DNA from: Polynucleobacter sp. UK-Gri1-W3
Lineage (GTDB): Bacteria > Pseudomonadota > Gammaproteobacteria > Burkholderiales > Burkholderiaceae
Assembly: GCF_018881595.1 (NCBI RefSeq)
Contig: NZ_JACVQA010000007.1
Span: 62,001 to 126,000, forward strand
DNA length: 64,000 bases
Direction: 5' to 3'
The position numbers and the translations under genes are program-made. The notes under the pieces were generated by a model. It saw nothing but the letters and a program-made list of their open reading frames with translations, made no database searches and was not told the origin of the DNA. Each line of letters begins with the position of its first letter. Within the stretch, counting starts at the first letter, position 1. Positions 19,347 to 29,198 of this stretch are shown here, piece after piece.

Positions 19347-19544
19347 ATGCCCAAGATGAAGAGCAAGAGTAGCGCTAAAAAGCGCTTCACGGTTCGCGCA
19401 GGCGGAACGATTAAACGAGGACAGGCTTTCAAACGCCATATCCTCACCAAGAAGACCACAAAGAATAAGCGTCACCTCCGTGGTTCCACAGAAGTTGCGA
19501 AAGCTGACGTTAAGTCAATTCGCTCTATGCTTCCATACGCTTAA
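19347..19544 (+). CDS. rpmI: 50S ribosomal protein L35
   Basis: Small basic protein of the large ribosomal subunit, 65 residues. It begins [14 protein letters not shown], as is typical, and ends in [14 protein letters not shown]. The ATG at 19347 is preceded by AAGGGGTG; an in-frame TTG 15 bases upstream is not needed. It is cotranscribed with rplT, which starts 25 bases after its stop. Confidence 0.96.
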   Translation: MPKMKSKSSAKKRFTVRAGGTIKRGQAFKRHILTKKTTKNKRHLRGSTEVAKADVKSIRSMLPYA

Positions 19545-19569
19545 CCTCAGACTAGATTAGGAGAATTAA

Positions 19570-19935
19570 ATGCCAAGAGTCAAACGTGGGGTTACAGCAA
19601 GAGCCCGTCATAAGAAAATCACCGATGCTGCTACAGGTTACCGTGGCCGTCGTAAGAACGTATTCCGTATTGCTAAGCAAGCGGTTATGCGTGCTGGTCA
19701 ATATGCATATCGTGACCGTCGCAATAAGAAACGTGTATTCCGTGCTTTGTGGATTGCTCGTATCAACGCGGCAGTTCGTCAGCATGACATGACCTATAGC
19801 GTATTCATGAATGGTATGAAGAAAGCAGCGATCGAACTCGACCGCAAAGTACTTTCTGATATGGCCATTGCTGACAAAGCAGCTTTTGCTGCTTTGGTTA
19901 CTCGGATCAAATCCGTAGTAAACGCTGCAGCTTAA
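19570..19935 (+). CDS. rplT: 50S ribosomal protein L20
   Basis: Large-subunit assembly protein of 121 residues, starting [17 protein letters not shown], with the long basic N-terminal helix that threads into 23S rRNA and a globular C-terminal domain. TAGGAG precedes the ATG. In related bacteria L20 represses its own operon by binding the leader before rpmI, which fits the structured gap seen there. pheS begins 23 bases after its stop. Confidence 0.97.
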   Translation: MPRVKRGVTARARHKKITDAATGYRGRRKNVFRIAKQAVMRAGQYAYRDRRNKKRVFRALWIARINAAVRQHDMTYSVFMNGMKKAAIELDRKVLSDMAIADKAAFAALVTRIKSVVNAAA

Positions 19936-19958
19936 TTAGTTTTCTAAACTAAGCTGCA

Positions 19959-21005
19959 ATGGTTTCTCTCGACCACATTGTCGAGGATGCTAAACGTGAT
20001 TTCCTCGGAGCTGCCGATGCGGCAGCTCTAGAGGACGCGAAAGCCAAGTATCTCGGTAAGTCAGGTGTTCTCACTGAGCGTTTAAAAGCGCTTGGTGGAA
20101 TGTCGCCTGAGGAGCGCAAGAGTGCTGGCGCCCAAATTAATCAAATCAAAACTCAAGTAGAAGCTGCATTACAAGAGCGTCGCCAAGCTTTAGCTGATGC
20201 TGTGTTGATGCAACGCCTTGCGGCGGAGTCTATTGACGTTTCCTTGCCTGGCCGTGGCCAAGCAGTAGGTAGCTTGCATCCAGTGATGCGCACCTGGGAA
20301 CGTGTTGAAGAGATTTTCCGCTCAATTGGTTTTGATGTAGCAGACGGACCTGAAATTGAAACCGATTGGTTTAATTTCACCGCCTTAAATAGTCCTGAGA
20401 ATCATCCTGCACGCTCAATGCAGGATACGTTTTATATCGATGGCAAAGATTCCAATGAGAAGCCTTTGTTATTGCGTACGCATACCAGCCCGATTCAGGT
20501 TCGTTACGCGAGCGAGCATGTAAAAAAATACGCTAACGCTGATGTAATGCCACCAATCAAAGTGATTGCTCCGGGTAGAACTTATCGTGTGGATAGCGAT
20601 GCAACGCATTCACCGATGTTCCATCAGGTGGAAGGCTTATGGATTGCAGAAAGTGTTTCATTCGCAGATCTCAAAGGCGTGTACACCGATTTCCTGAGAA
20701 CTTTCTTTGAAACCAATGAATTACAGGTTCGCTTCCGTCCTTCGTATTTCCCATTTACAGAGCCATCGGCTGAGATTGATATGGCCTTTGGTAGCGGCAA
20801 GCTCGCCGGTCGTTGGTTAGAGATCTCTGGAGCAGGGCAGGTTCATCCAAATGTATTGCGCAATATGGGCATAGACCCAGAGCGCTATACCGGCTTTGCC
20901 TTTGGTTCTGGTCTTGAGCGCTTAACAATGCTACGTTATGGCGTGGATGATTTACGTCTCTTCTTTGAAAACGATCTGCGTTTCTTGGCGCAGTTTCCTG
21001 CTTAA
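19959..21005 (+). CDS. pheS: phenylalanine-tRNA ligase alpha subunit
   Basis: Catalytic alpha subunit of the heterotetrameric PheRS. The 348-residue protein has an N-terminal coiled-coil arm that contacts the tRNA and the class II core with [22 protein letters not shown] and [17 protein letters not shown]. The pheT gene follows after 33 bases, so both subunits are made from one transcript. Confidence 0.96.
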   Translation: MVSLDHIVEDAKRDFLGAADAAALEDAKAKYLGKSGVLTERLKALGGMSPEERKSAGAQINQIKTQVEAALQERRQALADAVLMQRLAAESIDVSLPGRGQAVGSLHPVMRTWERVEEIFRSIGFDVADGPEIETDWFNFTALNSPENHPARSMQDTFYIDGKDSNEKPLLLRTHTSPIQVRYASEHVKKYANADVMPPIKVIAPGRTYRVDSDATHSPMFHQVEGLWIAESVSFADLKGVYTDFLRTFFETNELQVRFRPSYFPFTEPSAEIDMAFGSGKLAGRWLEISGAGQVHPNVLRNMGIDPERYTGFAFGSGLERLTMLRYGVDDLRLFFENDLRFLAQFPA

Positions 21006-21038
21006 AAACATCATTACTACTTAACCTTTGATCGCGCT

Positions 21039-23495
21039 ATGCAATTTTCAGAATCTTGGCTTCGTCAGTATGTAAACCCATCACTTGATAGTGATGCGCT
21101 TGGTCATGCAATGACAATGGCAGGTTTAGAAGTTGAAGAGCAGCATTCAGTAGCTCCAGCATTTACTAAGATTGTGATTGCGCAGATTTTGTCTGCTGAG
21201 CAGCACCCAGATGCGGACCGTTTACGTGTATGTAAAGTGGACGCAGGTACAGGACAAGAATTACAAATCGTTTGTGGCGCGCCTAATGCGCGTGCTGGTA
21301 TTAAGATTCCATGCGCTATGGTTGGCGCTGAATTGCCGCCAGCTGAAGCAGGCGGAAAGCCATTCATGATCAAGGTAGGCAAGCTGCGTGGTGTAGAAAG
21401 CCAAGGCATGCTGTGCTCTGGTCGCGAACTTGGCTTAGGTGATGATCACGAGGGTATCTTGGAGCTTCCAGCTGATGCCCCAGTTGGAAAAGATATTCGC
21501 GAATACTTAGATCTTGATGATCAAATCTTTGTAATTAAGTTAACCCCTAATAAAGCTGATTGCCTCTCATTGATGGGCATGGCGAGAGAAGTGTCTGCTA
21601 TTACTGGTGCTGCGCTCTGCGCGCCCAAGTGGACTCCGCCAGCTGTATCAATAGACGATAAGCGCAAAGTCGCGATAGAAAATAAAGAGCTTTGTGGTCG
21701 CTTTGCGGGGCGCGTAATTCGTGGTGTCAATCCACAGGCTAAAACGCCAGAATGGATCGTGCAACGTTTATCGCGCGCCGGCCAAAGAAGCATTTCTGCT
21801 TTGGTGGATCTCTCTAATTATGTGATGTTAGAAATGGGTCAACCTACCCACGTATTCGATATCGATAGGTTAAATGGCGATATCACCGTTCGTTGGGCTA
21901 AGGCAGGTGAAACCCTTGAGCTTTTGAATGGCCAGACAGTCATCTTGCAGGGCCCTGACTCTGCGGGCAAGTTGCAAGATGCTGGCGTAGTGGCCGACCA
22001 ATCTGGTCCAGTGGCATTAGCCGGCATTATGGGCGGCAATCATTGCGCCGTATCGGATGACACCAAGAATATTTATGTTGAAGCAGCCTATTGGTTGCCT
22101 TCGGCAATACAAGGTCGTGCCCGTCGCTTTAATTTCAGCACCGATGCAGCTCACCGCTTTGAGCGTGGCGTAGATCCGCAAAATACTGTCAATTGCTTAG
22201 AGTATCTCAGTGCCTTAATTATTGAGGTATGCGGTGGTCAAGCTGGCCCAATAGATGACCAGATATTGAATGTGCCTGAGCGTAAGCCAGTCAAAATGCG
22301 CTTGGCCAGAGCGGAAAAAGTCATTGGAATTCCACTTACCAAAGAAATAGTCTCCGATGTATTTAAGCGCCTTGCTTTTGAATTCAAGCAAGAAGGCGAT
22401 GCTTTTGTTGTAACGCCTCCAAGCTATCGTTTTGATATTGAGATAGAAGAAGATTTGATTGAAGAAGTTGCACGCATGTACGGCTTCGAAAATATTCCCG
22501 ATCAACCGCCAGTAGCTTCATTGAAAATGAGCGCTAAAGCGGAAGCGAAACGCGGCATTCATTTGCTACGTCAGCGCTTGGCTTTGCAAGGCTATCAAGA
22601 GGCTGTAAATTTTGGATTCACCGATCTAGAGAGTGAACAGCGTCTTGCAGGCGCACAAGAACAAGACCTCATTAAGGTGCTCAACCCAATCGCCAATCAG
22701 TATGGCGTCATGCGCAGCACTCTATGGGGTGGTTTATTGGGCAACCTCAAGTCTAATTTAAACCGCGGAGCAGGGCGTTTACGCCTGTTTGAGACTGGTC
22801 GCGTATTCAAGCGTGACGCTAACGCTCAAGAGGAAGCTGGCAAGGTAGCCGGCTTTCTCCAGCCGCAAAAAATTGGCGGCTTAGCTTATGGATCTTTTGT
22901 GCCCGAGCAATGGGCCAATGCAACCCGTGTAGTCGACTTCTTTGATGTGAAGGGCGACCTAGAGCGTGTTTTAGATCCTCTGCATTTTGTTACTGAAGTT
23001 GCGCAGCATCCCGCCTTACATCCAGGTCGCTCAGCTCAAGTTTTATTAAAAGCTGGCAAATCTAATATTGCAATTGGTTGGATTGGTGAATTGCACCCTG
23101 GATTACAGCAAGCCTATGAGTTGCCACAAGCACCAGTCTTATTTGAATTAGATTTAGATCCGATTCGTGAGCTTGGTTTACCTGTGCCTGAAGAGTTGAG
23201 TAAATTTCCAGCTGTGCAGCGTGACCTAGCTTTAGTAGTGAAGCAAAGTGTGTCTGCGCAATCTTTATTGGATGCAATGGCTGCTAGTAAACAAAACTTC
23301 GTACGTAATATTGAACTCTTTGATGAGTTCAAGCCTAAGGCCGGATCAAGTAGCATGGCAGATGATGAGAGGAGTTTGGCTTTCCGCGTCACCCTGTTAA
23401 ACCCTAATGAAACATTGCAGGATCCCCAAATTGATGCAGTAATGGCATCTTTATTGGGTGCGGTAGAGAAAAAGTGCGCAGCCCGTTTGCGCTAG
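21039..23495 (+). CDS. pheT: phenylalanine-tRNA ligase beta subunit
   Basis: Beta subunit of PheRS, 818 residues, with the expected domain series: an N-terminal tRNA-binding OB fold (KVDAGTGQELQIVCGAPNARAG), the B3/B4 editing module, B5, a non-catalytic class II-like core, and a C-terminal ferredoxin-fold anticodon-binding domain (KFPAVQRDLALVV). It provides editing of mischarged Tyr-tRNA and anticodon contacts. The length is normal and the frame is intact. Confidence 0.96.
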   Translation: MQFSESWLRQYVNPSLDSDALGHAMTMAGLEVEEQHSVAPAFTKIVIAQILSAEQHPDADRLRVCKVDAGTGQELQIVCGAPNARAGIKIPCAMVGAELPPAEAGGKPFMIKVGKLRGVESQGMLCSGRELGLGDDHEGILELPADAPVGKDIREYLDLDDQIFVIKLTPNKADCLSLMGMAREVSAITGAALCAPKWTPPAVSIDDKRKVAIENKELCGRFAGRVIRGVNPQAKTPEWIVQRLSRAGQRSISALVDLSNYVMLEMGQPTHVFDIDRLNGDITVRWAKAGETLELLNGQTVILQGPDSAGKLQDAGVVADQSGPVALAGIMGGNHCAVSDDTKNIYVEAAYWLPSAIQGRARRFNFSTDAAHRFERGVDPQNTVNCLEYLSALIIEVCGGQAGPIDDQILNVPERKPVKMRLARAEKVIGIPLTKEIVSDVFKRLAFEFKQEGDAFVVTPPSYRFDIEIEEDLIEEVARMYGFENIPDQPPVASLKMSAKAEAKRGIHLLRQRLALQGYQEAVNFGFTDLESEQRLAGAQEQDLIKVLNPIANQYGVMRSTLWGGLLGNLKSNLNRGAGRLRLFETGRVFKRDANAQEEAGKVAGFLQPQKIGGLAYGSFVPEQWANATRVVDFFDVKGDLERVLDPLHFVTEVAQHPALHPGRSAQVLLKAGKSNIAIGWIGELHPGLQQAYELPQAPVLFELDLDPIRELGLPVPEELSKFPAVQRDLALVVKQSVSAQSLLDAMAASKQNFVRNIELFDEFKPKAGSSSMADDERSLAFRVTLLNPNETLQDPQIDAVMASLLGAVEKKCAARLR

Positions 23496-23548
23496 GTTTA
23501 ATATTAAGCATCAATCAAATAATTAATTAGTTACCAAAGAGACTAGCA

Positions 23549-23872
23549 ATGACTGAATTGATTTCTAACGATACCGTTACCAAGAATGAGCTCTCTGAAG
23601 CTCTTTTTGATCAAGTCGGACTGAATAAGCGTGAAGCAAAAGATATGATCGATGCATTTTTTGATCGTATTGGCCAATCTCTTGAGGCTGGTGTAGAAGT
23701 GAAGATCTCTGGTTTTGGTAATTTCCAGTTGCGCAATAAATCGGCTCGTCCTGGCCGAAATCCAAAGACAGGTCAAATGATTCCGATCGCTGCTAGACGC
23801 GTAGTTACGTTTCACGCAAGTCAAAAGCTTAAAGATGTAGTGGAGTCACATGCTCGAGAAAACCGAGTTTGA
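23549..23872 (+). CDS. ihfA: integration host factor subunit alpha
   Basis: DNA-bending protein subunit that pairs with IhfB and acts at promoters, replication and recombination sites. The 107-residue protein carries the IHF/HU signature [23 protein letters not shown]. Its position after pheT is conserved in proteobacteria. The last 23 bases overlap the start of the MerR gene, so the two are translationally coupled. Confidence 0.95.
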   Translation: MTELISNDTVTKNELSEALFDQVGLNKREAKDMIDAFFDRIGQSLEAGVEVKISGFGNFQLRNKSARPGRNPKTGQMIPIAARRVVTFHASQKLKDVVESHARENRV

Positions 23873-24200
23873 TGCCAGCTCAGCACTGCTGAGCTCTCAA
23901 CTTCCCCCGATACCCGCGAAGCGTTATTTCACGATTGGTGAAGTGGCTGATCTTTGCGGTGTCCGTTCCCACGTACTGCGTTACTGGGAACAAGAGTTTT
24001 CACAGCTCAGCCCCCAAAAGCGTCGTGGCAATCGTCGTTACTACCAGCACCATGAGGTAGTCTTGATCAGAAAAATTCGCTCACTTCTTTATGAAGAGGG
24101 CTTTACGATCAGTGGCGCACGAAATCGTCTGGAAGAAGCTCGCGGCGACCTGCGTCTGCGTGAAGAATTACAAGCCGTCCTGCAGATTCTCTCTAAATAG
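23850..24200 (+). CDS. MerR family transcriptional regulator
   Basis: A 116-residue protein with the MerR winged-helix DNA-binding domain at about residues 25-95 ([25 protein letters not shown], then [19 protein letters not shown]). It has only a short C-terminal helix and no effector domain or metal-binding cysteines. Such short MerR proteins regularly follow ihfA in betaproteobacteria and gammaproteobacteria. Its target is unknown. It overlaps ihfA and is followed 25 bases later by tRNA-Pro. Confidence 0.88.
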   Translation: MLEKTEFDASSALLSSQLPPIPAKRYFTIGEVADLCGVRSHVLRYWEQEFSQLSPQKRRGNRRYYQHHEVVLIRKIRSLLYEEGFTISGARNRLEEARGDLRLREELQAVLQILSK

Positions 24201-24225
24201 TTACTGATACAATTTTGTCTTTCGT

Positions 24226-24303
<78 letters not shown>

Positions 24304-24339
24304 TCATATTCATCCCCTCATTTCTAAAGCAATATATCC

Positions 24340-24753
24340 ATGACAAGTACCGATAAATCTATTGAATATTTTGGGCTCAAGATTCCTTTCTTAGCTCACT
24401 TGGGCGTTGTTCCTGAGTTTGCGAAAGATGGCAAGTCACGCATTAGTCTGCAATTGAAGCCTGAGTATGAGAATAGTTTTGGTATAGCTCACGGTGGCGT
24501 CATCATGACCTTGCTGGATTTTGCGATGGGAGCTGCAGCCAGAAGCATTTCCGAGGTTCCTTTGGGCGCCATGACCATTGATATGACGGTGAGCTTCTTG
24601 CGTCCCAGCACCGGCAAAATCATAGTTGAGGGCACCATTCTCAAATCAGGCAAAACGATTAATTACTGCGAAGCGATTGTGCTGAATGAAGCGGGGGAGG
24701 TAACTGCTAAATCGAGTGGTACCTTTATGCTGAGAAAGTCAAAAACACCTTGA
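24340..24753 (+). CDS. PaaI family thioesterase
   Basis: A 137-residue hotdog-fold thioesterase of the PaaI/YbgC-like group. The segment NSFGIAHGGVIMTLLDFAMG (residues 47-66) contains the HGG and catalytic-region pattern, and MTIDMTVSFLRPSTG is the usual central strand pair. It probably hydrolyses an acyl-CoA in the cytoplasm; the substrate is not predictable. It stands alone between tRNA-Pro and the AT-rich region before the H-NS gene. Confidence 0.85.
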   Translation: MTSTDKSIEYFGLKIPFLAHLGVVPEFAKDGKSRISLQLKPEYENSFGIAHGGVIMTLLDFAMGAAARSISEVPLGAMTIDMTVSFLRPSTGKIIVEGTILKSGKTINYCEAIVLNEAGEVTAKSSGTFMLRKSKTP

Positions 24754-24844
24754 TTAAATATAGTAATTATAAATATTATGTCTTTTATTAAGCTTAATTG
24801 ATTTAACACTAATAATTAAAGGTTAATATCTCGAATAATCTATA

Positions 24845-24872
24845 TTGCGATTTTTATTAGTTTATATATAAT
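24845..24872 (+). promoter_or_regulatory. sigma-70-type promoter of the H-NS family gene
   Basis: TTGCGA at 24845-24850, a 16-base spacer and TATAAT at 24867-24872. It lies in a 184-base gap (24754-24937) that is strikingly AT-rich compared with the surroundings, with several A/T tracts that may bend and bind H-NS-type proteins. The gap holds no coding sequence. Confidence 0.6.
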
Positions 24873-24937
24873 AAAAGTTCTTATATGGCCACTACAGGTT
24901 GTATTAACCAATTTATTATTCGGAGACTGAAAACAAT

Positions 24938-25222
24938 ATGCCTTCTTATCAAGAGCTTTTAGCCCAACGCGAACAGTTGGATAAACAGATTAAAGAAGCA
25001 ATTGCCCACGAAAAGGCGGATGGTATCGCCAAGGCAAAGCTCATTATTGAGCAATATGGACTAAACGCATCAGACCTATTTAGCCGTAAAGCGGGTGGTA
25101 AGAGCGCTGGCGGCAAAGTTGCACCTAAATACCGCAACCCATCTACAGGTGAAACTTGGACAGGCCGTGGCAAGGCGCCTAAGTGGATTGAAGGCAGAGA
25201 TCGTAGCAGCTATTTGATATAA
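24938..25222 (+). CDS. H-NS histone family protein
   Basis: A 94-residue nucleoid protein of the H-NS/MvaT-like group common in Burkholderiales. The N-terminal half is a charged coiled-coil for oligomerisation (LLAQREQLDKQIKEAI). The C-terminal DNA-binding motif is YRNPSTGETWTGRGKAPKWI at about residues 67-86. A GGAGA sequence lies 12 bases before the ATG. AT-rich DNA just upstream suggests possible autoregulation. A strong terminator follows. Confidence 0.9.
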   Translation: MPSYQELLAQREQLDKQIKEAIAHEKADGIAKAKLIIEQYGLNASDLFSRKAGGKSAGGKVAPKYRNPSTGETWTGRGKAPKWIEGRDRSSYLI

Positions 25223-25250
25223 GTTATTGTATTTAATGAGTTTTAATTGA

Positions 25251-25280
25251 AAAGGCCGCGTATAGCGGCCTTTTTATTTG
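25251..25280. terminator. bidirectional terminator between the H-NS and HTH genes
   Basis: Stem AAAGGCCGC (25251-25259) and GCGGCCTTT (25265-25273) with loop GTATA, followed by TTTTTATTTG on the plus strand. It also lies just past the stop of the convergent gene at 25296. Confidence 0.88.
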
Positions 25281-25295
25281 CACCTACATCAGCCC

Positions 25296-25994
25296 TTATG
25301 TACACTTTCGAGCAAGCGCCTCTACAAAAAGTGGCTCTAATAGTCCGTGTCTAGATCCTTCAGTCCAGTTTTCTTCTGCGTCTGGGTTGGTAGCCGGATA
25401 GCCAATGATGAGTGGATTGAGGTCAATTAAGCCATTCGCCAGCTCTTGCTTGATGCTTTCACTCAAGGGATGTTTGCCGCCAGAGTTTTCATCCGCTAAT
25501 GCAACTACACCGGGGTGAAGCTTGATAAAACCCTCATCTACTAGAATAGGTATGCGCTGTGTGTCCTTGTTTTTACTAAGATAATGTATTAAATGCACCT
25601 GTTCAACGGGCGGAATGAGGGCATCTAAGAATATGAGGTCTGGGGCTATGGAAACGGCCTTCATTAGCCCCTCCAGGCTATCTACGGACATCTCCATATC
25701 TACTTTAAGTTGCCAATCAGCAATGGATTCTATTAATTCCTGACCATTTTCAGATCTTCTGAATATCCCCATGGCTACACAATTTTGGGTAGTTTTCTGT
25801 CGCATAGCCCTTTTTCTGCGTTGTAATTGCTGCTCTAAGGAGCTGGCCAATATGCGTCTATGGCCTCCACGGGTTTTCCAGGCGATGAGTTCGCCCAATT
25901 CCACCATTTTCTGAACGGTGCCTAGGGAAACCTGCAAAATCTTGGCGCTTTGACGAGTACTGAGGTATTCCGTTTCCGGGGTAATCGATTTCAT
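25296..25994 (-). CDS. excisionase-type HTH protein with receiver-like C-terminal domain
   Basis: A 232-residue protein. Residues 8-60 form an excisionase/MerR-like helix-turn-helix (YLSTRQSAKILQVSLGTVQKMV, then a wing with TRGGHRRI), so DNA binding is likely. Residues about 70-195 resemble a response-regulator receiver: the strand PDLIFLDALIPP puts Asp124 where the phosphoacceptor sits, but the usual N-terminal acidic pair is missing. No histidine kinase gene is nearby. It faces the H-NS gene convergently and is divergent from sucA. Its target and signal are unknown. Confidence 0.75.
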   Translation of the reverse strand: MKSITPETEYLSTRQSAKILQVSLGTVQKMVELGELIAWKTRGGHRRILASSLEQQLQRRKRAMRQKTTQNCVAMGIFRRSENGQELIESIADWQLKVDMEMSVDSLEGLMKAVSIAPDLIFLDALIPPVEQVHLIHYLSKNKDTQRIPILVDEGFIKLHPGVVALADENSGGKHPLSESIKQELANGLIDLNPLIIGYPATNPDAEENWTEGSRHGLLEPLFVEALARKCT

Positions 25995-26294
25995 ATTTCC
26001 CTTAATTTCATTTAATTGTTTGAAGATTTAGAGAATAAAAATCAAAATCATTTGAATCTGTCGGGAAACCCTTAAAGCAAAGTAGGAAAGTTCTTATTAG
26101 TTTGATTTAATAGGGCAATACCCCGCAAATCTCATGAAATCAGGGAAAGCCCTTTATGTACCTATGGCTATTCGTGTTAAATTACTAATGTAGCAACAGT
26201 ATTCGCACAGATCAATTCGCCATACGGTAGAGCCGTGTAACGAATGGTTTTAACCACAGTTTTTATTCGGGAAACCCGATGAAAGGTGAGCATC
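25995..26294 (+). promoter_or_regulatory. upstream region of sucA with three GGGAAA(C/G)CC motifs
   Basis: A 300-base non-coding gap between the divergent HTH gene and sucA. It contains CGGGAAACCC (26062-26071), AGGGAAAGCCCT (26142-26153) and TCGGGAAACCCGA (26267-26279), three close relatives of one inverted repeat; the last lies just before the AAAGGTGAG ribosome binding site of sucA. The spacing is about 80 and 125 bases. An operator or attenuator role is inferred only from repetition. Confidence 0.4.
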
Positions 26295-29150
26295 ATGATG
26301 CAGGATCAAAGAGATAGCTCCTATCTCTTCGGCGGAAACGCACCCTACGTAGAGGAACTCTACGAATCCTACTTGCACGATCCAGCTTCGGTAGCTGATC
26401 ATTGGCGAGATTATTTCGATAACGTGAAACAGGTTCCAGCAGTTGACGGTTCATCTCGAACTGACATTGCCCATGGACCAATTGTTGCTTCATTTGCTGA
26501 GCGCGCAAAGCAAGGCCCCATCAGAACGATTTCTGATTCGGCTGACTCAGAGATGGGCCGCAAACGCGTTGCTGTTCAGCAGTTAATTGCCGCTTATCGT
26601 AACGTCGGTAATCGCTGGGCAAACTTAGATCCACTCAAGCGGACAGAGCGCCAGGACATTCCTGAGTTAGATCCCGCTTTCTATGGTTTCACTGATGGCG
26701 ATATGGATATCGTCTTCAATACTAGCAATACATTCTTCGGTCGAAACGAAATGTCCTTGCGCGATTTGCTCCAAGCATTGCGCGAGACTTACTGCGGCAC
26801 CATTGGTGTCGAGTTCATGTTTATTGCCGACCAGAAGATTAAGAAGTGGTGGCAAGAAAAATTAGAGTCCATCCGCTCAACCCCACAATTTAATGTGGAA
26901 GAGAAGCGTCAAATCTTGGATCGCGTAACCGCTGCCGAAGGTCTTGAGCGCTACCTCCAGGCTAAGTATGTTGGTCAAAAACGCTTCTCTCTTGAGGGAG
27001 GCGAGAGCTTCATCGCCTGTATGGATGAGTTGATTCGCGACTCTGGTAATAAAGGTATTCAAGAGATGGTGATTGGCATGGCCCACCGTGGTCGCCTTAA
27101 CGTATTGATTAATACATTGGGAAAGATGCCAAAAGACTTGTTTGCCGAGTTTGAGCATAAGGGCCCAGAAACTTTGCCGGCAGGCGACGTTAAATATCAC
27201 CAAGGCTTCTCAAGCGATATTTCTACTCCTGGTGGTCCGGTTCACCTGTCATTAGCATTTAACCCATCCCATTTAGAAATCGTTAACCCGGTAGTTGAGG
27301 GTTCTGCGCGTGCTCGTATGGAGCGTCGTGGCGATATGTTGGGTGAGCAAGTCATGCCAGTGTTAGTTCACGGTGATGCTGCGATTGCAGGTCAGGGCGT
27401 GATGCAAGAAACATTGGCGATGTCAGAAGTTCGTGGCTACTCCACGGGTGGTACGGTACACATCGTTATTAATAACCAAATTGGTTTCACGACATCAGAT
27501 CCACGCGATTTGCGCTCAAGCTTGTATTGCACAGACATCATGAAGATTGTGGATGCCCCTGTGCTGCACGTGAATGGTGATGATCCTGAAGCGGTAGTGT
27601 TGGCAACCAAGTTAGCTGTTGAGTTCCGCATGAAGTTTCATAAGGATGTTGCGATTGACATCATCTGCTTCCGTAAGCTTGGCCATAACGAGCAAGATAC
27701 GCCAGCAATGACTCAGCCATTGATGTACAAAATTATTGCCGCACATCCAGGTACTCGTAAGTTATATGCTGACAAGTTAGAGGCTCAAGGCGTATTGCCT
27801 GCAGGTACGGGCGATCTGATGGTCAAAGAGTATCGCGCTGCAATGGACGAAGGTAAGCAAACTTCGGATCCAGTCTTGAGTAACTTCAAAGGTAAGTTTG
27901 CAGTGGATTGGTCTCCGTTCCTCAATAAGAAGTGGACCGATGAATCCGATACAGCTATTCCGTTAACTGAGTGGAAGCGCTTAGCTGAAAAGATTTCTAC
28001 GATTCCAGAAGGTTTCAAGGCGCATCCATTAGTAGCCAAGGTATTTAATGACCGTGCCGCTATGGGTCGTGGTGAGATTAATGTTGACTGGGGTATGGGT
28101 GAGCATATGGCTTTCGCATCCTTGGTCGCTAGTGGTTACCCAGTGCGTTTATCTGGTGAAGATAGTGGACGCGGTACATTTACTCACCGCCATGCGGTCT
28201 TGCATGAGCAAAATCGTGAGAAGTGGGATACCGGTACTTACATCGCGCTTCAGCATGTCACTAAAGATCAGGCGCCATTCGTGGTGATTGATTCCATTCT
28301 TTCTGAAGAGGCAGTACTTGGTTTTGAATATGGCTATGCCGCCGCAGAACCAAATACTCTCACCATTTGGGAAGCTCAGTTTGGCGACTTCGCTAACGGA
28401 GCGCAAGTGGTGATTGACCAGTTCATCGCGTCTGGTGAAGTCAAGTGGGGTCGCGCCAATGGTTTAGTCATGATGTTGCCGCATGGTTATGAAGGCCAAG
28501 GCCCAGAGCATTCTTCTGCACGTCTTGAGCGCTTTATGCAATTGTGTGCCGATACCAATATGCAAGTAATTCAGCCAACAACAGCTGCGCAAATCTTCCA
28601 CGTATTGCGTCGTCAGATGATTCGTCAGTTCCGCAAACCGCTGATCTTGATGACTCCAAAATCATTGTTGCGCAATAAAGAAGCGGCATCACCTTTGTCT
28701 GAATTTACTAAAGGTGGTTTCCAAACCATTATTGGTGAGCGTGATGATTCTATCGACGCCAAACAAGTAACTCGTTTGGTAATGTGCTCTGGTAAGGTCT
28801 ATTACGACTTGGTTAAGCAGCGCACTGAGAAGAAGATTGGTGATGTTGCCATTATTCGCTTGGAGCAGTTATATCCATTCCCGCATAAGGCCTTGACTGC
28901 TGAGTTGAAGAAATATCCGAAATTGGAAGACATAGTGTGGTGTCAAGATGAGCCACAAAACCAAGGTGCCTGGTTCTTTGTACAGCACAACATCTTGGAA
29001 AACATGTCTGATGGCATGAAGTTGGGCTATGCGGGCCGTCCTGCATCTGCTTCACCAGCTTGTGGTTATGCCCATCTCCACCAAGAACAGCAGAAGTCTT
29101 TATTGAATGCGGCGTTTGCCAAGCTCAAAGGTTACGTGATCACGAAATAA
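26295..29150 (+). CDS. sucA: 2-oxoglutarate dehydrogenase E1 component
   Basis: Thiamine diphosphate enzyme of the TCA cycle that decarboxylates 2-oxoglutarate and passes succinyl to the lipoyl group of E2. The 951-residue length and the start QDQRDSSYLFGGNAPYVEELY are typical. Further marks are GMAHRGRLNVL, NNQIGFTTSDP and GHNEQDTPAMTQP. Two adjacent ATG codons (26295, 26298) follow AAAGGTGAG; a GTG at 26286 falls inside that ribosome binding site and is unlikely. It is the first gene of sucA-odhB-lpdA-zapE. Confidence 0.95.
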   Translation: MMQDQRDSSYLFGGNAPYVEELYESYLHDPASVADHWRDYFDNVKQVPAVDGSSRTDIAHGPIVASFAERAKQGPIRTISDSADSEMGRKRVAVQQLIAAYRNVGNRWANLDPLKRTERQDIPELDPAFYGFTDGDMDIVFNTSNTFFGRNEMSLRDLLQALRETYCGTIGVEFMFIADQKIKKWWQEKLESIRSTPQFNVEEKRQILDRVTAAEGLERYLQAKYVGQKRFSLEGGESFIACMDELIRDSGNKGIQEMVIGMAHRGRLNVLINTLGKMPKDLFAEFEHKGPETLPAGDVKYHQGFSSDISTPGGPVHLSLAFNPSHLEIVNPVVEGSARARMERRGDMLGEQVMPVLVHGDAAIAGQGVMQETLAMSEVRGYSTGGTVHIVINNQIGFTTSDPRDLRSSLYCTDIMKIVDAPVLHVNGDDPEAVVLATKLAVEFRMKFHKDVAIDIICFRKLGHNEQDTPAMTQPLMYKIIAAHPGTRKLYADKLEAQGVLPAGTGDLMVKEYRAAMDEGKQTSDPVLSNFKGKFAVDWSPFLNKKWTDESDTAIPLTEWKRLAEKISTIPEGFKAHPLVAKVFNDRAAMGRGEINVDWGMGEHMAFASLVASGYPVRLSGEDSGRGTFTHRHAVLHEQNREKWDTGTYIALQHVTKDQAPFVVIDSILSEEAVLGFEYGYAAAEPNTLTIWEAQFGDFANGAQVVIDQFIASGEVKWGRANGLVMMLPHGYEGQGPEHSSARLERFMQLCADTNMQVIQPTTAAQIFHVLRRQMIRQFRKPLILMTPKSLLRNKEAASPLSEFTKGGFQTIIGERDDSIDAKQVTRLVMCSGKVYYDLVKQRTEKKIGDVAIIRLEQLYPFPHKALTAELKKYPKLEDIVWCQDEPQNQGAWFFVQHNILENMSDGMKLGYAGRPASASPACGYAHLHQEQQKSLLNAAFAKLKGYVITK

Positions 29151-29198
29151 TCGTTTTCATAATTGAACATATACACATACATATAAACAGGATTAATC

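Noticed and set aside
26134..26193. A 19-codon frame (MKSGKALYVPMAIRVKLLM) in the sucA upstream region
   Set aside because: No ribosome binding site and ordinary amino acid content; short frames of this length are expected by chance. It also overlaps the repeated motif, which better explains conservation if any.
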